Positions 50,701 through 59,207 of a DNA stretch of 59,329 nt are shown one piece after another. Numbering within the stretch: the stretch's first letter is position 1; each line of letters begins with the position of its first letter. The position numbers and the translations under genes are program-made. The notes beneath the pieces are model-generated. The model was not told where the DNA came from, did not search any database, and was given only the letters and a program-made list of their open reading frames with translations. The stretch comes from Phycisphaerales bacterium (GTDB taxonomy: Bacteria; Planctomycetota; Phycisphaerae; Phycisphaerales; UBA1924), in contig JADLBU010000123.1 in NCBI GenBank assembly GCA_020847535.1, forward strand, positions 1-59,329, in the 5' to 3' direction.

Positions 50701-52118
50701 GCGCACACAAGGCCGGCATCGTCGCCGCGATAGATGATGCCCTCGTGGATGATGGGAGTCTCACCGGGGCGTGTGCTGAAAGAGCCGAGAGAGCCGGCGC
50801 TTCCGATGAGGCGGAGCCAACGCGTCTTGCCGCTCCAGAGATCCACACCCGCCATATAGGTGCTCAGAAGCCGGCGAGCGGCGGAGTCCTTGCGCAGGGT
50901 GATGATCGCGGTGGTCTGGTCGATGACGACGGGACCGCGTGTCTCGGCGAGGCGGAGGGTGTCGGCGATGTCTCCGGGATAAATGGACCAGAGCGGACGG
51001 CCGGTGGCGATCTCGACGCCGTGGATCTGGTTGTTACCTTCGCGGCTCTGCTGGGAGAGGATCCCCATCGCCGCGACGGCGACACCTTCGGCGGCGGCGA
51101 CCGTGTTGGCTTCCTCGACGCGCATGTAGCCCGCGGAGCGCGGGTCCGGCTCTGCATCGAGGTCCGAATCCCTGGCGGACTCGCTGAAATCCTTGCGCCA
51201 GAGGGCCGAGAGGGTGAAGCGATCAAAGGCGGTAACGGCGCGGCCATCGTTGACCACGACATCGTCCCCGACGATCATGGGGAAGGCCCAAGGGGTGCGG
51301 CCGGAACTCATGATGTCGTCGCGCGGCTGGTCCTGGGCAGCGCGGAAGTCCGCTGAAGCATCCGAGGAGAGGTAGGCGGACTGGAGCGGTCCCTCCACCA
51401 GGCCATCGATCGCCGGTGCCGGTCCCCTGCCGGTGCTGTCGCGTCCGATCGATTCCTTCCACGCGGCGGGCCACGGAACGGGAGTCAGATCCCCAGGCGG
51501 GACCTTGGCCTCATCGGCCCAGCGCTGTGCGAGAGCCTGCACTGCCGGGCGAGGGAGATAGCGGGCGATCTCGCGAGCGAGCTGCGCGGCCAAGGGGGAA
51601 AGTTCCGGATCCTTGCGATCGGGGTGCTGATCGAGCTGCTCGAGGAGGAGTCGGGCGGCCTCGAAGCGTGCGAACTCGATGTGCTCCTGGGTGAGACGGA
51701 GGGCCGACTCAAATCCGCTGCGGGTAAGCAGGCGCGAGCGCTCGACCTCGGCGAGGCGACCTTCAGCGAGCAGGGCTTCGGCGATCGGCTCTTCGTTTCG
51801 GCGGTAGCGTTCGAGCAGGTCGGGTCGGGCGAGCAGTTCGGCGTGGATGGCGGTCCGGACCCCGATGTACAGATTTGCATCGCCGGCGGTTTCGATGACG
51901 CGATCGGTCTCGGTGTCGAGCACGGCCTGTATGACGCGAGCGGCTTCTCCGATGTTGCCGGCGGCCATGAGATCGGCCAGGCGCGAGAGGGATTCGCGGG
52001 CGAGCACGGAGTCATCGACGTAGCTGGTGGTGATCTGTGCGGTGGCGGATGGGGCAACGCAGGCCAGACCGGCCGCGGAGAACATCAGCAACAGCCACCA
52101 ACGGACGGGTCGTTGCAT
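47769..52118 (-). CDS. Large secreted PQQ-type beta-propeller protein
   Basis: 1449 residues from ATG 52118 (before it the frame stays open by chance up to 53708). Signal peptide WWLLLMFSAAGLACVAPSAT ending in AQ. Residues to about 250 are helical with LARESLSRLADLMAAGN and EYxR-like repeats (tetratricopeptide style). The rest is made of repeating PQQ-like strands: LSALWRKDF, GRPLWSIYPG, GKTRWLRL, GRVRWIRIL, GETVWKSAPF, GNILFTLR, GRTLYEAAG, GKPLWPDIV. These suggest one or two eight-bladed propellers. No PQQ dehydrogenase motifs are seen, so it may be a scaffold or a BamB-like protein. A long helical section at about 690-1000 separates two propeller halves. Confidence 0.8.
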   Translation of the reverse strand: MQRPVRWWLLLMFSAAGLACVAPSATAQITTSYVDDSVLARESLSRLADLMAAGNIGEAARVIQAVLDTETDRVIETAGDANLYIGVRTAIHAELLARPDLLERYRRNEEPIAEALLAEGRLAEVERSRLLTRSGFESALRLTQEHIEFARFEAARLLLEQLDQHPDRKDPELSPLAAQLAREIARYLPRPAVQALAQRWADEAKVPPGDLTPVPWPAAWKESIGRDSTGRGPAPAIDGLVEGPLQSAYLSSDASADFRAAQDQPRDDIMSSGRTPWAFPMIVGDDVVVNDGRAVTAFDRFTLSALWRKDFSESARDSDLDAEPDPRSAGYMRVEEANTVAAAEGVAVAAMGILSQQSREGNNQIHGVEIATGRPLWSIYPGDIADTLRLAETRGPVVIDQTTAIITLRKDSAARRLLSTYMAGVDLWSGKTRWLRLIGSAGSLGSFSTRPGETPIIHEGIIYRGDDAGLVCAIEAATGRVRWIRILKGEAVLRAGDSSPPFASQAPVIDGDSIIVLAPAQRGLCALSMQDGKIVATRDMAGLPLPIHYLLSAGSGAGRRLVVVSNNQMAMLPLPLTDSSRGALVPAVGEPGFLGRIVVMDDTLAAPIPGGLLLAKAAAPREPQFRPLAHTGNLVSSGSNLLVADTWRLHSFLSWDDADALLSARMKADPADPRPALALAELAYRAQHFDRLLPAADHALSALIASPQSAITQQVKPRLFTSLLDMVRAATSAPLPNPAQARPEPRINDLTLVDALVTRLERVAETPTETLQWLVSLGALREIEGKPSDACAAYQRIIEDPRLAENPWRQASPPIRGRQLAITSLRRVIGSMGIAAYARFSAELDAEFAALPEGLSAEELEALASRYPVATRTPELWLRAAASHRARGDILAAASALARSADVGNWLVTVGISPDQVRLGEVIGCQVETLAALGRPMTATQILMRSAKSRSGMPITCGGTPINPTARAAEFRQSAITAARLPRIGSEPRREVDVITGWMLTTDILREGLSSPPTSHEWVLMQNFATRQLGVFADAGNGKLSAAWTRSFPADPPTILLSGTDAIYVYWNEDTTVERIDPASGETVWKSAPFTKTVPPGPATGIRMIDTPLDGPVRSIEIIAALRDRVLVLTQHDGATAAYDTTTGNILFTLRTPLTRVYDVALSGTTLVFAGATDPRDTIEPDIAPDRREPRVAPRPVVLALDAHTGRTLYEAAGIESDVRWIRATRDVLAIGQADRIRGLELATGKPLWPDIVADDVAEVMWAAQSVEGWVFDDRLYVLSRLHGLYQVSLRTGEHAPLDLRASERMPDAGGKIIAGKVGPNIAFSTQQGVMLFSPEGKLVGANTVPARQSFRPATVSEHVIAMVDHRTDELADGRLSVRIMLVSADSAKLLRTLSVILHGEPEIVNTAIVDGKLILTTDAITQVIALPELPKLAGGSSGAERIAPRITP

Positions 52119-52382
52119 CGTCTTTGTCCATGCCGCACGCGCGGCGCCGGCTGCGGGTCCGGCTCGCAGGGGGGTTCCACCGGCTCCCGGCATCCACAGC
52201 GTATGGGACGTACCGAGAACGTGCCCCATCCCGCCCCGATTGCGGGAATGGTGATAGCTGGGGCGACTATCGGCCCGAGTTCCAGACATCGCCAGCCGGG
52301 CCACCCTTAGAACGGTAACTCGATGGGTTCGACACGGTAAACATCGCTCAGGTTGCATTCCTATAAGGCCGATGCCCCAGGA

Positions 52383-52859
52383 ATGCCGATCGCCAGCCCG
52401 ACCGTCGGTCTGTCCAGATCCCTGGTCCGACCCCAGCACCAACCCCCCCGGGGAGTGCTTGCCCCCTGGATTTCGGTCTGCGCTCCGGAATGCCGGCATG
52501 TCAGGGTCGCCGGGCTCCTCTTCGCGGGCATCTGCATGAGCCTGGCGGACCTGGCGATGACCCTCACGCACGCCAGCACCATCGGGTTCGCCGAGGCCAA
52601 TCCGATCGCCAGGGCACTGATGGATACGGGATCGGCAACGCCGGTGACGCTCTGGAAACTGGGATCGCTGGTGGTGGCGTTCGGGATCCTGTTCTACCTC
52701 CGCCGCACCCGGATCGCGGAATTGGCGGCCTGGCTGGCGGTGGCGATCCTGGGATGGCTGATGTTGCGGTGGTCGGTCTACAACGACCACATGCAACTGC
52801 TGTCGGCGGAGCTGTCGACGGCGACCACTTCCAACGTGTGCTGGGTGCAGGTCGAGTAA
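52383..52859 (+). CDS. DUF5658-family small membrane protein
   Basis: 158 residues from ATG 52383. Four helices are visible, with GICMSLADLAMTLTHASTIG, FAEANPIARALM (EANP is typical of DUF5658), LWKLGSLVVAFGILFYLRR and AAWLAVAILGWLMLRWSVYN. The role is unknown. It diverges from the propeller gene and may share a promoter region with it, and the esterase gene follows after 63 bases. Confidence 0.75.
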   Translation: MPIASPTVGLSRSLVRPQHQPPRGVLAPWISVCAPECRHVRVAGLLFAGICMSLADLAMTLTHASTIGFAEANPIARALMDTGSATPVTLWKLGSLVVAFGILFYLRRTRIAELAAWLAVAILGWLMLRWSVYNDHMQLLSAELSTATTSNVCWVQVE

Positions 52860-52922
52860 GACCGGCAGTTTGCGACGGGGGCGATGCACGAACGGGGCAC
52901 GCGGATCCGTTACAATCGCGGC

Positions 52923-54512
52923 ATGAGAAACCGGGTGTGTGCGTTGCGCGGGGGTTGGGGAGCCTTGGCGCTGCTCTTTGTCGCCGCGATCTGTTCCCCC
53001 AGCGGTGTGGTTGCCCAGCCTCCGGCCGCGCCTGCGGCGATCATCGCATCGGCGCCCCGACTGGTGATAGAGCCATCGTTGCAAGCCGAGCCCTTTTCGG
53101 GGCGGGTGTACATCGTGCTCATGGAGGGGAAGGGTGAGCCGCGTCGGCGCATGAACGACTGGTTCCGTCCACCGTTGATCTTCTCCAAGGATGTCTCGGG
53201 ACTTGAGGGCGGAGTTGAGGTCGCGCTGGATGAATCGTGGCTGGCGTATCCCAAGGCGTGGAAGGATGTGCCGCCGGGGGAGTATGCAGCGCAGGCGATC
53301 GTTCGGCGCGGGGAACTGGCTCCCAACCCCGGGTACGGCCCCGATGACCTGGTGAGCGATGCAGTGTCGCTCATCCTGCCGCTGGAAGGGGATGACGAAG
53401 TCGGGCTCTTGCGGGTGAAGGGGCGGGCCACGCAGCGTCCGTTCAAGGAAACGGATCGCGTCAAGCTGGTTGAGTTCTCCAGTCCCCTGTTGAGCGCGTT
53501 CCATGGCCGGGACTACAAGGTGCGGGCGGGCGTGCTTCTTCCCGAGGGATATAAGGACGATGGCACGGTTTCGTACCCGGTGGTGTACTCGATTACTGGA
53601 TTCGGCGGGGATCACATCGGTGCGCACGGGATCGGACGTTTGGTCCCGCCCGAGGCGGCAGCGCACGTGATCATGGTGGTGCCGGATCCTCTCTGCTATC
53701 GCGGGCACAGCGTGTTCGCGGATTCGGCGAACAACGGGCCCTGGGGGCGGATGCTGGTGAAGGAACTGGCGCCCACGATCGAGAAGCGGTACAACGGTGC
53801 GGGGCCCGGGCAGCGGTATGTGACGGGTGTGTCATCGGGCGGGTGGAGCAGCCTCTGGCTGCAGGTGACCTATCCCAGGGAGTTCGCGGGGTGCTGGTCG
53901 CACTGCCCGGATCCGGTCGATTTCCGGGACTTCCAGCAGATCAACCTGTATCGTGACGGGGAGAACATGTACAAGGATCCGGCCGGGGAGCGGCGTCCGC
54001 TGGCCCGGCGCGGGGATGGTGTGGCGCTGTGGTACGACGATTTCTGCCGGCGCGAATGGGTGCTGGGGCCCGGGGGCCAGATCCACTCGTTTGAGGCGGT
54101 CTTCAGCCCGAGAGCGGCGGATGGCACGCCGGAGCTTCTGTTTGATCGCGCCACCGGCGAGGTCAATGCACAGGTTGCCAAATATTGGGAGAGATACGAC
54201 ATCAGGCTGGTCCTGGAGCGGAGCTGGCCATCGATTGGCCCCAGGCTTGCCGGCAAGCTGCACATCTACGCCGGGGGTGTGGATACGTTCTACCTGGAAG
54301 GCGCGGTCAAGCTGCTCAAGGAATCGCTCGCAGGCCTGCAGAGCGATGCCGTGGTCGAGATCATCGATGGGATGCCGCACACGCTCCATCGCGAGGGGAA
54401 TGCCGCGATGTTCAAGGCGATCCTCGAGAAGGCGGAGATCAAGCCCGCCGAGCAGCCGGCCCCGACTCACGTGACCGGAGATGGGGAGCAGCCGAAGGAA
54501 CCAAACCGCTGA
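52923..54512 (+). CDS. Secreted alpha/beta-hydrolase esterase (EsterD-like)
   Basis: 529 residues from ATG 52923. Signal peptide WGALALLFVAAICSPSGVVA; then an N-terminal beta domain (RLVIEPSLQAEPFSGRVYIV) and the hydrolase fold with KVRAGVLLPEGY, PVVYSITGFGG, the nucleophile in RYVTGVSSGGWSSLW (Ser about 303), and the His in IIDGMPHTLHREG (about 484). Probable acid is in the AGGVDTFY region. Putative esterase (PF00756) relatives cleave acetyl or feruloyl groups from polysaccharides. Fits the glycan-degrading theme of the earlier hydrolase. Confidence 0.8.
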   Translation: MRNRVCALRGGWGALALLFVAAICSPSGVVAQPPAAPAAIIASAPRLVIEPSLQAEPFSGRVYIVLMEGKGEPRRRMNDWFRPPLIFSKDVSGLEGGVEVALDESWLAYPKAWKDVPPGEYAAQAIVRRGELAPNPGYGPDDLVSDAVSLILPLEGDDEVGLLRVKGRATQRPFKETDRVKLVEFSSPLLSAFHGRDYKVRAGVLLPEGYKDDGTVSYPVVYSITGFGGDHIGAHGIGRLVPPEAAAHVIMVVPDPLCYRGHSVFADSANNGPWGRMLVKELAPTIEKRYNGAGPGQRYVTGVSSGGWSSLWLQVTYPREFAGCWSHCPDPVDFRDFQQINLYRDGENMYKDPAGERRPLARRGDGVALWYDDFCRREWVLGPGGQIHSFEAVFSPRAADGTPELLFDRATGEVNAQVAKYWERYDIRLVLERSWPSIGPRLAGKLHIYAGGVDTFYLEGAVKLLKESLAGLQSDAVVEIIDGMPHTLHREGNAAMFKAILEKAEIKPAEQPAPTHVTGDGEQPKEPNR

Positions 54513-54524
54513 TGCACCGCCGGA

Positions 54525-55343
54525 TCAGTCCTTCAGGCTGAACGGCGTGAAGTTCGTCTGGCGGTCGTAGTAGTCTTCGTTCTCGGCGCGTTTGAGGAAG
54601 TTGCAGATCGCGTACGTGAAGGGCGTCATCACCACCTCGACGCCGACCTTGAAGATCCAGTTGAAGGTGGCGACCGCCATGATCGTGCCCATCGTCCATC
54701 CTCCTTGCAGGAAGGCAGGCAGGTTCTCCTTGCCGAACAGGGGCTCGATGGAGGCGAAGGCGAGCGGATAGAAAACGATCGAGTCGACACCCTGTCCGAC
54801 CATCGTCGAGCCGATGGTGCGCATCCACAGGAATCGCCCGTGGCTCCAGACCTTCATCTTGGCCATCACGTACGAGTTGGTGAAGTCGCCGAGCCAGAAG
54901 GCAAGGATCGACGCCGCCACGATGCGGGGCCCCGCGCCGAAGACCACCTCGATCGCCGGCTGCATCACCTGGTTGAACGGTTCGGCCGGGTTCACAGGCA
55001 AGTGGATGACCACCTGACTCATGAGCACGTAGAAGAGCATCGCCCCGAACCCCGCCCAGATGACCTTCCGCGTGCGGGCGTAGCCGTACACCTCGGTGAG
55101 GATGTCACCGAAGATGTAGCTGATCGGGAAAAAGATGTTGCCAGCGCCGAAGGCGATCGTGGTGCCCCAAAGCGTGACCGCGCACGACTTGCCGGGGCCG
55201 ATGATGTTCGAGCACAGCAGCACGGTGACGAATCCGGCCATCACCAGATCGTAATAGCGGTATGAGCGGCGGGGCTGGATGAGCGGGTCGGGGAGGGGCG
55301 GGGGAGTTGTGGGGGGCGTGGGGGGGTGGGGGGTAGTGCTCAT
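54525..55343 (-). CDS. Queuosine precursor transporter (QPTR/YhhQ family)
   Basis: 272 residues from ATG 55343, with a Pro/Thr-rich N-terminal tail. Six or so helices and the family motifs AGFVTVLLCSNIIG, FPISYIFGDILTEVYGYART, RKVIWAGFGAMLFYVLMSQ, WLGDFTNSYVMAKMKVWSHG and IGSTMVGQGVDSIVFYPLAF. YhhQ-type carriers import queuine or preQ0/preQ1 so tRNA can be modified to queuosine. No tgt or que gene is nearby. Overlaps no gene; converges with the esterase. Confidence 0.9.
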   Translation of the reverse strand: MSTTPHPPTPPTTPPPLPDPLIQPRRSYRYYDLVMAGFVTVLLCSNIIGPGKSCAVTLWGTTIAFGAGNIFFPISYIFGDILTEVYGYARTRKVIWAGFGAMLFYVLMSQVVIHLPVNPAEPFNQVMQPAIEVVFGAGPRIVAASILAFWLGDFTNSYVMAKMKVWSHGRFLWMRTIGSTMVGQGVDSIVFYPLAFASIEPLFGKENLPAFLQGGWTMGTIMAVATFNWIFKVGVEVVMTPFTYAICNFLKRAENEDYYDRQTNFTPFSLKD

Positions 55344-55464
55344 GGTCTGGCGGCTCGAAGGGTGGGGCAAGGTCCGATAGAAAACCGGACACATGTGATC
55401 TGGGAGGGTGGTTGGAATGACCCCGGCAGGTCACAGTCTACCTTCGCCGCTCTATCATGCCCGG

Positions 55465-56673
55465 ATGACCACCGCACTCCACGTCCCGACCACCGAGTTT
55501 GAGAAAGTCGACCGCTGCGCTGAGCTTGACCACAGGCCCAGGGTCCTCCTGGGCAAGATGGGCCTGGATGGCCACGATCGCGGCGTCAAGGTGATCGCCC
55601 GCGCCCTGCGGGATTCGGGGATCCACGTGATCTACTCGGGGTTGTGGCAGACACCCCGCTCCCTGGCGATCTCGGCGAGGGATGAAGATTGCGATGTCAT
55701 CTGCGCTTCGATGATGTCCAACTCGCACCTGGTGCTGGGTCCGAGATTGGTGGGGGAGCTCAAGGCCCTGGGCCGCGCGGACCTGCCGGTGTACATGGGT
55801 GGGATCCTGCCGCAGGAAGACCTGCCCACGCTCATGGCGGGCGGGATCGCCAAGTGCTTCACGACGGGTGTGGGCCTTTTGGATATCGTGGCCGCGGTCA
55901 AGGAAGCGGTGAAGCCGCGGGTTCAGTCGGTGCCGGCGAGCGATACGCCATCCGGGCGGACCGCGCAGCTCGCCCGTGATATCTCGCTGGTGCATGATGG
56001 CAAGGCGATGCGGAGCGGGGCCGCGAAGCGCAAGCCCGTGAGAGTCATCGGCATTACGGGCTCGCCGGGCGCGGGTAAGAGCACGCTGGTCGCCCAGCTC
56101 GCCGGTGAATTCACGCGCCGCGCCAAGGCCCATGCCGCCGGGACCGCCGACCCGGCGAGCAAGCCCTGCAGCGGGCGCTGCGCGGTGATCGCTTTCGACC
56201 CGATGAGCCCCATCACGTCGGGAGCGCTGCTGGGTGATCGACTACGCGTCGATTTCAACAACCTCGATGAATCGGTGTACTACCGGAGCCTGGCGATCAG
56301 CGGGGAGGATTACCACGGAATACAGGAGATCATCGAGCTGATCGGCGGCGCGTTCGGGAGCGATGCGCCGGAGGGCGCGTTCGATACGGTCTTCGTGGAG
56401 ACGGTGGGCGCGGGGCAGAACGAGACCAAGATCCGTAAGCACGTGGATCGCACCGTCGTGGTCCTGACACCGGGCATGGGGGATGCGGTGCAGATGGACA
56501 AGGCCGGCATCCTCGAGATCGCCGACATCTTCGTCTGCAACAAGGCGGATCATCCGGGGGAGAATGAGTTGGTGCGGGATTTGCGCGATATCGCTGGTCG
56601 GAGGCCGATCCTGGAGACTGTCGCGACGAGGGGGCAGGGGATTTCGGAGTTGCTCGATTCGGTTCTGGGCTGA
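55465..56673 (+). CDS. B12-binding domain fused to MeaB-type GTPase
   Basis: 402 residues from ATG 55465. The N-terminal third is a cobalamin-binding module: GKMGLDGHDRGVKVIARALR (DxHxxG with Asp35, His37, Gly40), VIYSGLWQTP and VYMGGILPQEDL, as in methylmalonyl-CoA mutase small domains. The rest is a MeaB/ArgK G3E-type GTPase: GITGSPGAGKST (Walker A, about 197-206), AFDPMSPITSGALLGDR, VETVGAGQNE and CNKADHPGENE. MeaB chaperones load and protect the mutase cofactor. Fused to a B12 domain but without a mutase core it differs from IcmF. Substrate mutase not in window. Confidence 0.85.
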   Translation: MTTALHVPTTEFEKVDRCAELDHRPRVLLGKMGLDGHDRGVKVIARALRDSGIHVIYSGLWQTPRSLAISARDEDCDVICASMMSNSHLVLGPRLVGELKALGRADLPVYMGGILPQEDLPTLMAGGIAKCFTTGVGLLDIVAAVKEAVKPRVQSVPASDTPSGRTAQLARDISLVHDGKAMRSGAAKRKPVRVIGITGSPGAGKSTLVAQLAGEFTRRAKAHAAGTADPASKPCSGRCAVIAFDPMSPITSGALLGDRLRVDFNNLDESVYYRSLAISGEDYHGIQEIIELIGGAFGSDAPEGAFDTVFVETVGAGQNETKIRKHVDRTVVVLTPGMGDAVQMDKAGILEIADIFVCNKADHPGENELVRDLRDIAGRRPILETVATRGQGISELLDSVLG

Positions 56674-56850
56674 GCGACGGATAAAGGGCAACATGGCCAT
56701 ATAGCCATAGTGCCAAATAGAGGCAGTGGCGGGGGCCGTGTGAATCCGAGCATGCGTGATCGGCATCCAAGCGGACAAGCCGTCCGATGGCTGCTTTGAT
56801 TGGCTGCCTTGATGTGGCGATGTGGCCTTTTGGCCACTTGGCCCTTTGCG

Positions 56851-57864
56851 ATGTCCTCCATCACTTCCCAACCCCACTCGGCCACCCCCGGTCCGCACAC
56901 CATGCAATGCATGGAGGTTTGGGGCGGCAATCGCTCCATCAACGCCGGGATCACGATGTCGGGTCTGGATGCGTGGGTGTTTTCGCGGCCGTTTCAGAGC
57001 CAGGGGAGCGCTGAGGCCGGCGGCGGGGACATCCACTACCTATCGAGCTGCATGACCGGGCGCATCTCGCGCATGCTGGTTGCCGATGTCTCGGGTCATG
57101 GCGCTGCGGTGGACAGCATCGCCATCACCCTCCGCGACCTGATGCGCAAGTACGTCAACTTCCTTGACCAGTCCAAGTTCGTCGAGAGCCTTAACGTTCA
57201 GTTCGGATCGCTCGCCCGCGCGGGATCGTTCGCGACCGCGCTGGTGGCGACGTACTGGGCGCCGACGGAATACCTGGTCGCCACCAATGCCGGCCATCCC
57301 CGGCCGCTGCTGTACCGCGCGGCGAGAGGGAAATGGGAGTTCCTGGATTCATCTTCGGCCGGTGAGCAGCCGGTCGCGGTGAGCAAGACCAAGGCCGACG
57401 CGGACGGTCCGGCGAACCTGCCGTTGGGGATCCTCGAACCCACTAGCTACGACCAGTTCTCCGTGCAACTCCGCGAGGGGGATCTGGTGCTGATCTACAC
57501 CGATTCGCTGGTTGAATCCCGCGGCGCGGATGGCAAGCTGTTGGGGGATCGCGGGCTCTTGGCGCTGCTCGGCAGGCTCGACACATCCCGTCCGGCTGAG
57601 CTGGTCGGGGAATTGGTCCGCACGATCGCCGCGAACCAGGGCAGCGATGAGTTCAACGATGATGTCACGTGCCTGCTCCTGCGCCGCAACGGAGTCGCGC
57701 CGAAGCTTGGGGTTGGCGACCTGGTCAAGGGGATGTCCGGGTTCGTGAAACAAGCGATCGACAGGCTCCGCGGGAGCACAAAGGCGTTCCCATGGCCGGA
57801 GATTCGGTTGGACAACATCGGCGGGGTGCTGTTCAAGGGCCTGAATCGCCGGTGGAAGGGCTGA
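56851..57864 (+). CDS. PP2C/SpoIIE-type serine phosphatase
   Basis: 337 residues from ATG 56851; ATG 56902 is also possible. The PPM core shows GGGDIHYLSSCMTGRISRML, the metal-binding VADVSGHGAAVDSIA, ATNAGHPRPLLYR, LILIYTDSLVESRG-like (here LVLIYTDSLVESRG), and NDDVTCLLLRRNG. This is the SpoIIE/RsbU group that acts on anti-sigma-factor antagonists. No partner kinase or STAS protein is beside it. The C-terminus extends about 50 residues beyond the core. Confidence 0.85.
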   Translation: MSSITSQPHSATPGPHTMQCMEVWGGNRSINAGITMSGLDAWVFSRPFQSQGSAEAGGGDIHYLSSCMTGRISRMLVADVSGHGAAVDSIAITLRDLMRKYVNFLDQSKFVESLNVQFGSLARAGSFATALVATYWAPTEYLVATNAGHPRPLLYRAARGKWEFLDSSSAGEQPVAVSKTKADADGPANLPLGILEPTSYDQFSVQLREGDLVLIYTDSLVESRGADGKLLGDRGLLALLGRLDTSRPAELVGELVRTIAANQGSDEFNDDVTCLLLRRNGVAPKLGVGDLVKGMSGFVKQAIDRLRGSTKAFPWPEIRLDNIGGVLFKGLNRRWKG

Positions 57865-57944
57865 GCCTGTCGTTTGTCGAGTTTGCCGAGAAAACGGCCT
57901 CAGGTCGAAGTCCTTGGCTGGTGCGCCGGGCGTAGCATTCGGCG

Positions 57945-58721
57945 ATGACCGCCCATACCGAAGACTCCCCGACAGAAACTTCCTCGCCCAGTGCGTCGGC
58001 CGGCCGCTCTGGCCCGCTTCCCGAGTCCGAAGCGATCGCCGGGGATATCGAGGCGATGCTGCTGTCATCGGGGAAGGCGATCAGCTCGACGAAGCTCGCG
58101 GTCGCGTTGGGGCTGATCCCCGAGGAGGATCCTGAGGCAGCCAAGGCCGATGCGCCGGCTCCGAAGGTCGTGGTGCAGCCGATGCAGGCCGGGCCGGCAT
58201 CGGAGGATGAATCAGGGCCCGAGGCGGAGCCCGCCGCCGAACCCGCGGCCAAGCCCAAGCGCAAGCCGCGATCCAAGACGCGGCCCATCGATGCCGACTC
58301 CCTGATCGCCAAGGCCGTCGGTCTGCTCAACACTCAGTACACGCAGACCGATCGCTCCTTCCGCATCGAGCAGATCGCCGGCGGCTACAGGTTCATGACG
58401 CTGGCCCGGCACGCGCCGGCGATCGCCGCCCTGCACAAGGATCGGGATTCGATGAAGCTCTCGCGGCAGGCGATCGAGACGCTGGCGATCATCGCGTATC
58501 GCCAGCCGATCACGCGTGCGGAGCTTGAGGCGATCCGCGGTGTGGCGTGCGGCGAGGTGCTGCGTTCGCTGATGGAGCGGCGGCTGGTGGCGATCGTGGG
58601 TAGGTCCGAGGAGCTGGGCCGGCCGATGCTGTACGGGACGAGCAAGCACTTCCTGGATGCGTTCGGCCTGTCATCGCTGAAGGATCTGCCCTCGGCGGCG
58701 GAACTGAAGACAGCGATGTAG
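57945..58721 (+). CDS. scpB: Segregation and condensation protein ScpB
   Basis: 258 residues. N-terminal winged-helix half DIEAMLLSSGKAISSTKLAV and then an unusual 60-residue Ala/Pro/Glu/Lys linker (AEPAAEPAAKPKRKPRSKTR), then LLNTQYTQTDRSFRIEQIAG, RQAIETLAIIAYRQPITRAE, LEAIRGVACGEVLRSLMERR and RPMLYGTSKHFLDAF, the ScpB signature. ScpB works with Smc and ScpA in chromosome condensation. scpA is not in the window. The linker lies between the first winged-helix strand and the rest. Confidence 0.95.
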   Translation: MTAHTEDSPTETSSPSASAGRSGPLPESEAIAGDIEAMLLSSGKAISSTKLAVALGLIPEEDPEAAKADAPAPKVVVQPMQAGPASEDESGPEAEPAAEPAAKPKRKPRSKTRPIDADSLIAKAVGLLNTQYTQTDRSFRIEQIAGGYRFMTLARHAPAIAALHKDRDSMKLSRQAIETLAIIAYRQPITRAELEAIRGVACGEVLRSLMERRLVAIVGRSEELGRPMLYGTSKHFLDAFGLSSLKDLPSAAELKTAM

Positions 58722-58741
58722 GCTGATCCTGTCGGACGATT

Positions 58742-58801
58742 TCGTGCCACCGACTTGGGTGTCGTGCCACCGACTTTGGCTGTCTTCAGCCAAAGTCGGT
58801 G
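58742..58801. repeat. Direct repeats and perfect palindrome at the mobile-DNA border
   Basis: Two copies of tcgtgccaccgactt (58742-58756 and 58762-58776) lie 20 bases apart; the second begins a 15-bp perfect hairpin, caccgactttggctg (58768-58782) with cagccaaagtcggtg (58787-58801), loop tctt. No T-run follows. It may be a REP/MITE element or the scar of a transposon end, and it could also stop scpB transcription. Confidence 0.65.
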
Positions 58802-58907
58802 CGATCAATCACGGGCAATCGCACTGTCTACTGCATCCGATCAACGTCGCCGCCGATGCACAAGCAACGCGGCGAGCGGGGCGAGGATCGCCGTTGCGGG
58901 CGCGGGC

Positions 58908-59207
58908 ATGGGGACGAGTTGGACTCCGTTGACGCCCACGACGCTGTGGTGCGACAAGGGGTACGACAGCGAGGCGTTCCACGAGCACTGCTGGGATCGT
59001 TGGGGGACGATCAGCTTCGCGCCGGCGCGGATGAGAGAGGGTCAGACGGTGGTGAGCGGTGACCACCGGTGGATGATGAAAGTGAAGTGGCCGGGGTACG
59101 GGAGGCGCTGGCACGTCGAGAGCGTGAACTCGGGGATGAAACGCACGGTGGGCTCGACGCTGGCGGCCCGCAAGGAGCGCACGCTCTTCCACGAAGCCGC
59201 CCTCTAG
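58908..59207 (+). pseudogene. DDE transposase fragment (5' and 3' truncated)
   Basis: Residues LWCDKGYDSEAFHEHCWDRW, then ISFAPARMREGQTV, MMKVKWPGYGRRWHVESVNS and GMKRTVGSTLAARKERTLFH form the last part of a DDE transposase: CDKGYDS carries the second catalytic Asp and HVESVNSGMKR the Glu. The N-terminal part is missing upstream (unrelated sequence before about 58910). The frame stops at 59205-59207, directly at the IS630 boundary, where longer homologues normally go on (RVLAYAL-type ending). Family is IS5/IS4-like; not further resolved. Confidence 0.75.

Noticed and set aside
52119..53708. Upstream extension of the propeller-protein frame
   Set aside because: It crosses two plus-strand genes and lacks protein-like sequence; the signal peptide at 52118 sets the start.
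55344..55430. preQ1 riboswitch before the queuosine-precursor transporter
   Set aside because: There is a small hairpin (55372-55390), but the A-rich 3' segment and loop needed for a preQ1 aptamer are absent.
56674..56850. Small gene between the B12-GTPase and phosphatase genes
   Set aside because: The stretch contains degenerate tggcc-type repeats and one hairpin (gtggcc-tttt-ggccac, 56822-56837), and its frames read as Trp/Pro/Leu repeats, not as a protein.
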